From Verrucomicrobiota bacterium (GTDB lineage Bacteria > Verrucomicrobiota > Verrucomicrobiia > Limisphaerales > UBA11320), in contig JACQFQ010000070.1 in the NCBI GenBank assembly GCA_016199985.1, positions 95,250 through 159,249 of the forward strand: a stretch of DNA of 64,000 bases, given 5' to 3'. The translations under genes and the position numbers were made by a program. Of this stretch, positions 17,786 to 26,470 are shown piece by piece; position 1 is the first letter of the stretch; each line of letters opens with the position of its first letter. A model generated the notes under the pieces. That model was not told the DNA's origin and ran no database searches. It worked only from the letters and a program-made list of their open reading frames with translations.

Positions 17786-19957
17786 ATGGGTTGCCCTGCC
17801 CTTCCATTCCTGGTTGCGCTGGCCTTCCTCGCGGACTCGCTATGCCTCAATGCGGGTTCCGTGGGAGGCGTCGTGCGCTATGACGGCGGCCAAACAGGGC
17901 GCGTCGTAGTGACGCTCACTCAACCCAATCCTGGCCCCAACCGAGCCCTGTCCCTGGACGGCGCGAGCGACGTCGCGCTGCCCCTCAACCGCATTTCCGA
18001 TCAGGACGAATTCACGATCCAATTCTGGTTTCGCGGCGCAACACCGCAATCGGTGGTGCGACAACAGGACGACGCGGGATGGATCATCGCGGGATGGAAT
18101 CGCCTGCACTCCCTTTCCTTCGACGGGGGACTCGCGGGACTTTCCATGGGGCGCGACGTCGCCGATGGCGCGTGGCGACACGTCACGCTGACTTGGAAGC
18201 GAAACACCGTCGGCGGCTTCGCCAGCTATCTCGACGGCCGTCTGGTCGGGCGCAGGAACAGCGCCGACCAGCCGATCCCCGCGCTCAACGCTCCCTGGCG
18301 CATCGGCTCCCGGGAGGGAACGTCCGAGTTCACGCAAGGACTCGTGGACGAGGTCGCGCTCTGGGCCCGCGCCCTCGGCGCCGAGGAAGTGGCGTCGAGC
18401 TGGAACCTGAGCCTCGCCGGCGCCGAACCGGGGCTGAAGGCGCTTTGGCGCTTTGATGATGGAACCGCGCGCGACGCCGGGCCGGGCGGTTTTCACGGAA
18501 CGCTTCATGGCGGAGCGAAGATAGTTCCCGCGGAGGATCTCCCCGCGAAGGCCTTCTCGCAAACCCTCGTCATGGATCAGCCCGGCCCATTCCTCTTCCC
18601 GAGGGCGCCCAACGGAGACCGCTATCGCCTCGTCGCTTTTCTCGACGTCTCCGGCGACGGCGCGGGCGTTCCAACGAACGCGACAGCTCGCTTCGACAGC
18701 GGCGATCTGAGCGTTCAGGGGGATGTTCAGGGATTGAATCTCGTTCTGGCGGATCCGCCGCGAGTCGCCGAACTTTCGGACGATGTCGCCGCGAGTCCGG
18801 GCGAAACAGTGATTCTCGCCGCGACCGTGTTCGGAACCCCCCCGCTAGACCTGCAATGGTTCAAAAACGGCGCTCCGTTGACCGATGATGGCCGCATCGA
18901 CGGGGCGACCACGCGCCGGCTCCGGATCCAGCCCTTCGTCGCCGAGGATGAGGGCTTCTACGCGCTGGCGGTGGCCAACGGCGCGGGCAGCGCGAGCAGC
19001 GGAGCGATCCTGCTCGCGCAATCCGTGCCCATCTCCGATCGGATCATTGGCTACTGGCCTTTCGACGAGATCGTCGGGCTGCAGGCCAACGACCAGACCT
19101 CTTATTCGGACCACGGGATCCTGATAAATTTCCCGAGCAACCAATCGCCCTGGACGCTGGGACAGATCGAAGGCGCCCTCTCGCTCGGCGGACCGGGCAC
19201 TTCGCAATTCGTTCGGATCCCGGACTACCCGAAGCCTCAATACCAGATGACAGCGTCCCTCTGGGCTTGGGCTGATACACTCGCGCCCTGGGGATCTCTC
19301 ATCAAAAACTGGGGAAGGAGCCTGCCAGGCCAGTTTCACCTCGGCCTCTCGGACAGCTCAGGATTCCTCAGCCTCTATTTTGCCCTGGAGGACGGGACCG
19401 TGCCGGTCCTTCGCGACACAACGGCGCCCTTCTCGATTCACCAATGGGAACATATCGCCTTTGTCATGGATGGAATGACGGCGCGGCTCTATCGCAATGG
19501 CGAGGAAGTCGCGTCAGCGGCCTATGCCGGGATTATTAACCCCGTTTACTTGGGCCCCTTCTCCGTTGGGGCAAAGCTGGATGATCAAGGAGAGGGCCCG
19601 GATCCGCTCGCGCCCGGCTTCTGGAATGGACGCGTGGATGATCTGGCTTTGTGGAGTAGGTCTTTGAGCGGGGCGGAGGTCCTGGCCATCTACCGGGCGG
19701 GCCTGAGCGGCAAACCATGGACCACCGCGGTGGTCGAGACTCCCACGCCGCCCATCGAAATCCGGGTGAAAGCCGGGGGGATCGAGCTGTCCTGGTACGA
19801 CCTGTCGGGGAATTTCAAGCTCACAGGCGCCGCCGATCTGGTCTCCGCCGCCTGGACCGAGGCGCCAGGCTCGCCCTCCATTCAAGACGGCACGACGACC
19901 CAGATCGTGCCGCTGAACGGTCCCCAGCGCTATTTCCGACTTGTCCGACAGCCTTGA
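17786..19957 (+). CDS. Exported LamG / immunoglobulin-like domain protein
   Basis: 723 residues from the ATG at 17786, chosen because it places a clear signal peptide (MGCPALPFLVALAFLADSLC) at the N-terminus. The first concanavalin A-like (LamG) domain spans about 46-220 (FTIQFWFRG, DGAWRHVTLTWKR, YLDGRLVGR, VDEVALWARALGAEEV). An Ig-like domain spans about 323-411 (PPLDLQWFKNGAPL, DEGFYALAVANGAGS). A second LamG domain spans about 421-628. The last 70 residues form the short beta domain ending RYFRLVRQP that also ends the subtilase and the giant CotH protein. Likely role: cell-surface or secreted carbohydrate or protein binding. No catalytic residues are recognised. Confidence 0.88.
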   Translation: MGCPALPFLVALAFLADSLCLNAGSVGGVVRYDGGQTGRVVVTLTQPNPGPNRALSLDGASDVALPLNRISDQDEFTIQFWFRGATPQSVVRQQDDAGWIIAGWNRLHSLSFDGGLAGLSMGRDVADGAWRHVTLTWKRNTVGGFASYLDGRLVGRRNSADQPIPALNAPWRIGSREGTSEFTQGLVDEVALWARALGAEEVASSWNLSLAGAEPGLKALWRFDDGTARDAGPGGFHGTLHGGAKIVPAEDLPAKAFSQTLVMDQPGPFLFPRAPNGDRYRLVAFLDVSGDGAGVPTNATARFDSGDLSVQGDVQGLNLVLADPPRVAELSDDVAASPGETVILAATVFGTPPLDLQWFKNGAPLTDDGRIDGATTRRLRIQPFVAEDEGFYALAVANGAGSASSGAILLAQSVPISDRIIGYWPFDEIVGLQANDQTSYSDHGILINFPSNQSPWTLGQIEGALSLGGPGTSQFVRIPDYPKPQYQMTASLWAWADTLAPWGSLIKNWGRSLPGQFHLGLSDSSGFLSLYFALEDGTVPVLRDTTAPFSIHQWEHIAFVMDGMTARLYRNGEEVASAAYAGIINPVYLGPFSVGAKLDDQGEGPDPLAPGFWNGRVDDLALWSRSLSGAEVLAIYRAGLSGKPWTTAVVETPTPPIEIRVKAGGIELSWYDLSGNFKLTGAADLVSAAWTEAPGSPSIQDGTTTQIVPLNGPQRYFRLVRQP

Positions 19958-19989
19958 TCATTGCCGGCGGCTCGGCTTTATTGGCCGCC

Positions 19990-22900
19990 ATGATCTCCTC
20001 GTCCTCACGCGTGCCCTCCTGGCTTCCCTGGACCTTGTGCGCCCTGCTCGCGCCGGCGATGACCTCGAACGGCGAGGTTCTTCGGGTCGGCGTGGCTCAG
20101 GTGGACGTGACCCCGTCGTATCCCACGCGGCTTCATGGATACGGTTTCAGGCGCGCGGAGTCCGAGGGAGTGACGCATCCGATCTGGGTGAAGGCGCTGG
20201 CGTTTGGCGACGAGGCTGAAGGCCCGGCGATCCTCATCACATCAGACAACCTTGGGATTCCGGACGCCATGGTGGGACGTCTCGCGGAGAAGCTCGCGCG
20301 CGGCGTGGGCGTGAAGCGAGAGCGATTAACCGTGACCGCCACGCACACCCATACCGCGCCCATGCTGAACGGGCTCGCGCCAACCATCTTCGGCGCGCCG
20401 GTGCCGCCGGATCACCAAGCCCATCTGGATCGCTATACGAAAGAGTTCGAGGAGAAGCTGGAGACGGTCGCGCTCGCGGCGGTGAAGGATCTGCGGCCCG
20501 CGACGCTCGAGTGGGGCCTGGGCGCCGCGCGATTCGCCGCCAACCGTCGAACCCCGGGCGGCCCCGTGGACCATGACATGCCGATGCTTGTGGTCCGAGA
20601 TCCTGAAGGACGCCCTCGCGCGATCTATGCCAGCTACGCCTGCCACTGCGTCACGCTCTCCCACAATCAAATCGGCGGCGACTGGGCCGGGTTCGCGCAA
20701 ATCGCCATCCAACGCGATTTTCCGGGGGCCGTCGCGCTCCTCTCCGTAGGCTGCGGCGCCGACTCCAATCCCAACTCCATGGGCTCGGGGTCCGACGTCG
20801 AACTCTGCGCCCGACAGGGACAGGCCATCGCGGATGAGGTGAAACGACTGATGTCAAAACCGCTGTCCGCCCTCACCCACAAGCCGCGAACCCGATATCA
20901 GCGCATCGCTCTTCCCTTCGACGCGCCGCGCAACCGCGAGGAATGGGAGACGCGCGCGAAGAGAGCCGACGCCGTCGGCCATCAGGCCAGGGTAACGCTG
21001 GCGAAGCTGGATCGGGGCGAACGCCTCGAGACGGAGATCAGCTATCCGGTTCAGTCGTGGATCTTCGGAGATCAGCTCGCGATGGTGTTTCTGTCCGGAG
21101 AGGTGGTTGTTGATTACAGCCTGCGATTGAAGAAGGAGCTGGATCGCTCCCGGATCTGGGTTCTCGGCTACTCCAATGACGACCCGTGCTACATTCCCTC
21201 CGAGCGCGTGTTGAAGGAGGGGGGTTACGAAGGCGGCGACGCGATGATCTACTACGATCGCCCCCAAAAGTTCGCGCCGGGGCTGGAACAGAAAATCATC
21301 GACGCCGCTCGCGCCCAGATTCCTGAAGCCTTCACTCCCGTTCGAGGGACCGAAGGAACCAGCCCGAAATCCGCGCAGGAATCGCTGCGATCCATCCGCG
21401 TTCCGCCAGGATTCTCAGTGGAATTAGTGGCGTCCGAGCCCGAGGTGATCGATCCGGTCGCCATCGACTGGGACGCCGCGGGACGCCTCTGGGTTTGCGA
21501 GATGCGCGACTATCCGACGGGAATCGATGAGAAGTGGGGCCCGGGCGGACGCGTCCGGGTTCTCGAGGACAAGGACGGCGACGGGCGCTACGAAACGTCC
21601 ACTGTGTTCGCGGACGGACTCCCCTTCCCCACCGGCGTCATGGCCTGGGGCAAAGGCGCGCTCATCTGCGCCGCGCCCGACGTGCTCTACGCCGAGGATC
21701 TCGACGGCGACGGAAAAGCGGACCGGATCGAGAAAGCGTTCACCGGATTTTTCACCGACAACTACCAGGCGAGGGTGAACGGCCTGAGCCTCGGACTCGA
21801 CCACTGGGTCTACGGGGCGAATGGCTTGCTCGGCGGCGCCATTCAGTCCGCATCAGGAGGCGGCCTGGCGGTGGACATCCGCGGGAAGGACTTTCGATTC
21901 CGTTTCGACAGAAGCGGATTCGAGACCGTCGCGGGGCTCAGTCAGCAAGGCCGCGTCAGGGACGACTGGGGCCGGTGGTTCGGCTGCGACAACGGCACTC
22001 TGCTGCGCGAGTATCCCTTTCCCGCCAACGCGGCGCGGCGCAACCCTCACGTCGCGCTGCCCGACGAGTCTCACTATGTTCCGGATTATCCCAACTCCAG
22101 CCGCGTGTTCCCCATCAGCCGGCTGCTCGAGCGATTCAATGATCCCGACAACGCCAATCGCGCGACATCGGCGTGCGGCGTCGGACTGTACCGCGACACG
22201 CTGCTGGGCGAGTCATTCTACGGAAACGCCTTCACCTGCGAGCCCGTCCACAACCTGGTTCATCGCGAAGTTTTGGAATCCGACGGGACGCAGTTCACCA
22301 GTCGTCGGGCCCCCTCGGAATTGGAGTCCGAGTTCCTGGCGTCGAGCGACAACTGGTTTCGTCCGGTGCAGGTCCGCGGCGGCCCCGATGGCGCGCTGTA
22401 CGTCGTCGACATGTATCGTTTCCTGATCGAACACCCCCGGTGGATCGAGCCGTCCCGATTGGCGAAGATCGACGTGCGGGCGGGGTCCGATCGCGGCCGC
22501 ATCTACCGCGTTGTCGCGACAGGAAAGCCCAAACGCCCGATCCGCGATCTCACGAGGCTGACGCCGCAGGAGCTGGCGGCGGCGCTGGACAATCCCAGCG
22601 GCGCCGAGCGCGATCGTGTTCATCTTGCGCTGCTGACCCGAGCGGATGGCGCCGCCGCGCTGCCGGAGCTCCGAAGAATCTCGCAATCCGCCTCCCTGCC
22701 GCAGGTTCGCGCGCAGGCGCTGTGGCTGGCCCAGCGCGCGACGCCAAAGGAGTCGTGGGCGTCGCTGCTGCAAACCGCGATTCGCGATCCGCATCCGAGA
22801 GTCCGACAAGCGGCGGTGGAATGCGCCGAGGAATGGCTGCGAGTCGACGCGAAGCCCGAGACCGCGACGCTCGCCGCGCTCGCGAGCCTCTCGCGGGACT

Positions 22901-24243
22901 CAGACCCGGGAGTTCGCTGGCGACTTGCGATCGCGTTGGGATGGACGGATCCGCAGAAAAGTCCCCAGTGGGCGTCCCTCGCCGGCGAACTGGGCGGGCT
23001 CGCCCGCAAGGACGCGTGGATCCGCGGAGCGGTTCTCTCCTCGGCCGCGCCGTGGATCCGCGAGCTGCTGCCCTCGGCGCTCACCGCGGATCTTCTCGAC
23101 GAAAACGAGCGCGCGTTCGCCGAGGGGGTGTTTTCAACGGCGCTCCACGGCTCGACCGCCGACCAGGACGCCCTCGTGTCGGAGGCGCTCGCCGTCGACC
23201 AACGCATTCGGCCGCTGACCGCCCTCTTCGTCATCAAGCAGACGCTCAGATCGCGGTCGGAGCTGCCGCTCAGTCTTGCGGTCTGGGAGGAGCAGCGACC
23301 GGCGTTTCATCGCATGGCGACGCGGTTCGCGTCGATGTTGGACCAGGGCAGGCGCGACGCCGTGGATTCACGGCAGAGCGAGACGGCTCGCGAGATGGCC
23401 CTGCTCACGCTCGCCGCCGTGCGGGAGCGCGTGGACCAGGACGCCGAAATCCTCTGCGACCTTCTGGTCTCCCCTCCCTCCGAGCGATTGGGCCGCGCCG
23501 CATGGACCGCGTTGAGATCCTGCAACGATCCCAGAGTCGCGTTGCGGCTTCTCCAACGCTGGGGCCGCTACACGCCAGGCGCGCGACAACAGGCCACGGC
23601 GACGCTTCTGGCGCGGGAGTCGGGGACACAAGCGCTGCTCCAAGCGATGGAGTCTCATCAAGTGGAGCGGTTCGATCTGTCGCTCGCCGACCGCCATCGA
23701 TTGGAGAAGCACCCCAATCCGGAGATCCGGGCGCAGGCCGCGAGGCTCCTGGGAGCGCCGGCCGCCAGCCCGCGTCCCGAGGCGATGGCTCGGTTCGCTC
23801 CAGCGGCAAACCTCGTGGGCCAGCCCCAGGAAGGCGCGGCGCTCTTCGCGAAGAATTGCGCGTCGTGCCACGCTCTGGGGGGACAGGGATTCGCGGTCGG
23901 GCCGGACCTCCTCCCGCTCAAGAGCAAGCCGGTCGAATACTTCGTGCTGAACATCGTGGATCCGAACGCCGCGATCGAGCCGCGATACATCGCCTATGAG
24001 GCGGAGCTCCGCGACGGACGATCGCTCGCCGGCATCGTGCGCTCCGAGTCCGGCGGGCGGCTGACGCTTGCGCTGAGCGGCGGCCAGACCGAAACCGTGA
24101 CGACCTCCGACCTGATCAGCCTTCGCGCCTTAAAGGTGTCCATGATGCCCGAGGGCCTGGAACAGACGCTCACCGTGCAAGGCATGGCTGATCTCATCGC
24201 GTTTCTGAAAAGCGGCGGAGAAGCGAAACCTCCGAACCCTTAG
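19990..24243 (+). CDS. Ceramidase-like domain fused to PVC-type CxxCH cytochrome
   Basis: 1417 residues from the ATG at 19990, which gives a signal peptide (SWLPWTLCALLAPAMTSNG). Residues about 32-450 resemble the N-terminal domain of neutral/alkaline non-lysosomal ceramidases: VGVAQVDVTPSYPTRLHGYG, a TATHTHTAP histidine motif and SYACHCVTLSHNQIGGDW. Residues about 468-850 are the PVC propeller (FSVELVASEPEVIDPVAIDW, DGALYVVDMYRFLIEHPRW), about 853-1263 HEAT repeats, and the cytochrome has CASCH at 1290-1294 followed by GPDL and MMPEGLEQ. It is thus a hydrolase-like head joined to an electron-transfer module similar to the gene at 10873-13878. Whether ceramide or another amide or ester is the substrate cannot be told. 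Confidence 0.87.
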   Translation: MISSSSRVPSWLPWTLCALLAPAMTSNGEVLRVGVAQVDVTPSYPTRLHGYGFRRAESEGVTHPIWVKALAFGDEAEGPAILITSDNLGIPDAMVGRLAEKLARGVGVKRERLTVTATHTHTAPMLNGLAPTIFGAPVPPDHQAHLDRYTKEFEEKLETVALAAVKDLRPATLEWGLGAARFAANRRTPGGPVDHDMPMLVVRDPEGRPRAIYASYACHCVTLSHNQIGGDWAGFAQIAIQRDFPGAVALLSVGCGADSNPNSMGSGSDVELCARQGQAIADEVKRLMSKPLSALTHKPRTRYQRIALPFDAPRNREEWETRAKRADAVGHQARVTLAKLDRGERLETEISYPVQSWIFGDQLAMVFLSGEVVVDYSLRLKKELDRSRIWVLGYSNDDPCYIPSERVLKEGGYEGGDAMIYYDRPQKFAPGLEQKIIDAARAQIPEAFTPVRGTEGTSPKSAQESLRSIRVPPGFSVELVASEPEVIDPVAIDWDAAGRLWVCEMRDYPTGIDEKWGPGGRVRVLEDKDGDGRYETSTVFADGLPFPTGVMAWGKGALICAAPDVLYAEDLDGDGKADRIEKAFTGFFTDNYQARVNGLSLGLDHWVYGANGLLGGAIQSASGGGLAVDIRGKDFRFRFDRSGFETVAGLSQQGRVRDDWGRWFGCDNGTLLREYPFPANAARRNPHVALPDESHYVPDYPNSSRVFPISRLLERFNDPDNANRATSACGVGLYRDTLLGESFYGNAFTCEPVHNLVHREVLESDGTQFTSRRAPSELESEFLASSDNWFRPVQVRGGPDGALYVVDMYRFLIEHPRWIEPSRLAKIDVRAGSDRGRIYRVVATGKPKRPIRDLTRLTPQELAAALDNPSGAERDRVHLALLTRADGAAALPELRRISQSASLPQVRAQALWLAQRATPKESWASLLQTAIRDPHPRVRQAAVECAEEWLRVDAKPETATLAALASLSRDSDPGVRWRLAIALGWTDPQKSPQWASLAGELGGLARKDAWIRGAVLSSAAPWIRELLPSALTADLLDENERAFAEGVFSTALHGSTADQDALVSEALAVDQRIRPLTALFVIKQTLRSRSELPLSLAVWEEQRPAFHRMATRFASMLDQGRRDAVDSRQSETAREMALLTLAAVRERVDQDAEILCDLLVSPPSERLGRAAWTALRSCNDPRVALRLLQRWGRYTPGARQQATATLLARESGTQALLQAMESHQVERFDLSLADRHRLEKHPNPEIRAQAARLLGAPAASPRPEAMARFAPAANLVGQPQEGAALFAKNCASCHALGGQGFAVGPDLLPLKSKPVEYFVLNIVDPNAAIEPRYIAYEAELRDGRSLAGIVRSESGGRLTLALSGGQTETVTTSDLISLRALKVSMMPEGLEQTLTVQGMADLIAFLKSGGEAKPPNP

Positions 24244-24291
24244 GGGTTGGCGTTGGGCGAACACCGCAAGGTTTTGCGTTCCCGCAAGCCC

Positions 24292-25044
24292 TCAGTAAGT
24301 GGCGCGTCCTCCGGAGAGATCGAAGACGGCGCCGGTGCTGAACGAGCATTCCTTCGAACACAGCCACGCCACCAGCGCGGCGGCCTCTGTGACGCCGCCG
24401 AACCGGTCCATGGGGATCTTCGAGCGCATGTAGTCGATATGCTGCTGGGTGAGCTGCTTCAGGATGTCTGTCTCAATCACGGCGGGCGTGACGCAATTCA
24501 CCAGCACGCCCGAGGTCGCGAGCTCCTTGCCGAGCGACTTGGTCAACCCGATCACGCCGGCCTTCGCGGCGCTGTAGTGGGCGGCGTTCGGATTGCCCTC
24601 CTTGCCGGCGATGGAGGCGATGTTGACGATTCGGCCGTAGCCCCCCTTGAGCATGAGCGGAACGGTCGCGCGGCACACGTAGAAGACCGCGTTCAAGTCG
24701 ATGTCGACGACCGATCGCCACTCCTCGGTGGTGAACTCCCAGGTCTTCCGATTCACTCCGGCGATGCCGGCGTTGTTCACCACGATCTGCAAGCCACCCA
24801 TGGCCAGTTCGGTGGCGACGGCGGCGCGATCGACGTCGGAGGGATCGACGAGGTTGACGGATTGGAGATGGACGGAGTCGCCGGCCTTGAGGGCTTGAGC
24901 GGCCTGTTGGAGCGCGGCGGCGTCGCGGTCCCAAAGGCTGACGCGCGCGCCGGAGTCGAGGAGGCGTCGGGCGATCGCAAGCCCAATCCCCCGCGCGCCG
25001 CCCGTCACCACAGCGCGCTGTCCATTCAGATCAATCTGGGTCAT
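24292..25044 (-). CDS. SDR family NAD(P)-dependent oxidoreductase
   Basis: 250 residues, the usual length for classical short-chain dehydrogenases. The cofactor motif TGGARGIG is at residues 14-21, the NNAG motif is present (VVNNAGIAG), and the catalytic Ser144, Tyr157 and Lys161 are in place (YSAAK). The acidic residue after the second strand (LWDRD) favours NAD. The sequence is FabG-like, but the many paralogues in this superfamily prevent naming the substrate; a sugar or acyl alcohol dehydrogenase is possible. It ends with the C-terminal FDLSGGRATY typical of the family. It is convergent with the ceramidase-cytochrome gene and 245 bases from aroB. Confidence 0.9.
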   Translation of the reverse strand: MTQIDLNGQRAVVTGGARGIGLAIARRLLDSGARVSLWDRDAAALQQAAQALKAGDSVHLQSVNLVDPSDVDRAAVATELAMGGLQIVVNNAGIAGVNRKTWEFTTEEWRSVVDIDLNAVFYVCRATVPLMLKGGYGRIVNIASIAGKEGNPNAAHYSAAKAGVIGLTKSLGKELATSGVLVNCVTPAVIETDILKQLTQQHIDYMRSKIPMDRFGGVTEAAALVAWLCSKECSFSTGAVFDLSGGRATY

Positions 25045-25289
25045 GCGCCGAAGATGCCCAGAGCCTCGCGAAAAGGGAACCGGGAATTGGCGGAGGCCCC
25101 GCTCGATCGCCGCGGTATTGTTTCATTTCACGCGGCGCCGAGAAGGTTTTCCGCGCGGCCGCTCGTGACCGGCCTGGCTGCCCGCTGCTCCGAATCCGCA
25201 GCGGTTCTCATCTTGCCCGCTCACATCTCAAATCGAATCGCGGAGCGTCGTGGAGCGCCGTTGCCCGTTCCAGAGGTTCCAAGGCGGCG

Positions 25290-26378
25290 TCAAGCGTCCG
25301 ACGCGAGGACCGCTTCGACATGTTGCGCCACGACCCTTTGACCCCAAACCACCTCTCCGATCCTTCGCGCGAGGACGAATCGAATCTCCCCGTCGCTCAC
25401 TTTCTTGTCCAAGCGCATCGCGGCGAGAAGCCGCCGCTTCTGGGCCGCGTTGAGCCGGATCGTGGTGGGAAGGCCGCTGGCTTCGAAGAGGGAACGGATC
25501 CGGTCGACGTCGGAGGCGGGAAGCCCGGCGAGCCGCGCCGACAGCGTCGCCGCCTTGACCTGTCCAATGGAGATCGCCTCGCCGTGAAGGTACCGGCCGT
25601 AGCCCGAGATCGCCTCGATGGCGTGGCCGATCGTGTGGCCGAAGTTCAGGATAGCGCGAAGGCCGGACTCCGTTTCGTCCTGGCTCACCACCTCCGCCTT
25701 GATGGCGCAGGACCGCGCGATGATGTGGGCCAGCGGCTTTTCCTGGCGTCGGAGGATGCGCGGCATCTCGCGCTCCAGGAAGGCGAAGAGATCAGGGTCG
25801 TAAATAATCCCATACTTGATGATCTCGGCGATTCCGGAGCGGAACTCTCTCGGCGGCAAAGTTCGCAAGGTCGCCAGATCGCAGAGGACGAGGCGCGGTT
25901 GATGGAACGCGCCCACCAGGTTTTTCCCCGCCTTCAAGTTCACTCCCGTCTTGCCGCCCACAGAGCTGTCGACCTGGGCCAGCAGCGTGGTGGGGATCTG
26001 CACGAACGGAACGCCTCGCAGGTAGGTGGCGGCGACGAAGCCAGCCAGGTCGCCCACCACCCCGCCGCCGAGAGCCACGACGCACGATTTGCGCTCGAGC
26101 CGATGCGCCGCCAGTTGCCGATAGCATCGATCCACGTTCTTGAGGCTCTTGGCCGCCTCGCCGCTGGGGATCGCGATGGTCACCGCGTCAACGTCGACGC
26201 TCCTCAGGCTGCGAACCACCTGCTTCGCGTAGAGCGGTCCCACTCGAGAGTCCGTGATGATCGCGCAACGAGATCCGAGCCCGAGTTCCGCATAGGAACA
26301 CCCCAGCCCCGCGACCAAACGCGCGCCGATGTGAATGGCGTAGCTGCGGCGACCGAGTTTGACGGGAACAATCTGCAT
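25290..26378 (-). CDS. aroB: 3-dehydroquinate synthase
   Basis: 362 residues, close to the usual 350-370. It converts 3-deoxy-D-arabino-heptulosonate 7-phosphate to 3-dehydroquinate, the second step of the shikimate pathway, in the cytoplasm. The NAD and metal-site motifs are seen: GGGVVGDLAGF at 104-114, PTTLLAQVDSSVGGKTGVN around 130-147, the metal-binding Glu in SGIAEIIKYG and the His in NFGHTIGHAIE. TAGCCT lies six bases before the ATG, suggesting a leaderless transcript. The next gene upstream is the sigma-54 regulator, separated by 92 bases. No other shikimate genes are adjacent. Confidence 0.96.
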   Translation of the reverse strand: MQIVPVKLGRRSYAIHIGARLVAGLGCSYAELGLGSRCAIITDSRVGPLYAKQVVRSLRSVDVDAVTIAIPSGEAAKSLKNVDRCYRQLAAHRLERKSCVVALGGGVVGDLAGFVAATYLRGVPFVQIPTTLLAQVDSSVGGKTGVNLKAGKNLVGAFHQPRLVLCDLATLRTLPPREFRSGIAEIIKYGIIYDPDLFAFLEREMPRILRRQEKPLAHIIARSCAIKAEVVSQDETESGLRAILNFGHTIGHAIEAISGYGRYLHGEAISIGQVKAATLSARLAGLPASDVDRIRSLFEASGLPTTIRLNAAQKRRLLAAMRLDKKVSDGEIRFVLARRIGEVVWGQRVVAQHVEAVLASDA

Positions 26379-26384
26379 GCCGCG

Positions 26385-26413
26385 AGGCTACTGAACAACC
26401 CTGCTTGCCGGAA
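26385..26413 (-). promoter_or_regulatory. -10-like element immediately before aroB
   Basis: On the minus strand TAGCCT (26390-26385) is followed by six bases and the aroB ATG at 26378. A weak -35 candidate, TTCCGG (26413-26408), is 17 bases upstream. If used, transcription would begin at or within a base or two of the start codon. Confidence 0.35.
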
Positions 26414-26470
26414 AGGCAGAACAAGCCGGGGCGTTATGGAATGAGAACCAGGCCCGCCAAACGCGCAAGC

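Noticed and set aside
24265..24278. Small CGCAA/TTGCG hairpin between convergent genes
   Set aside because: Only a 5-bp stem without a T-tract on either strand; too weak to call a terminator.
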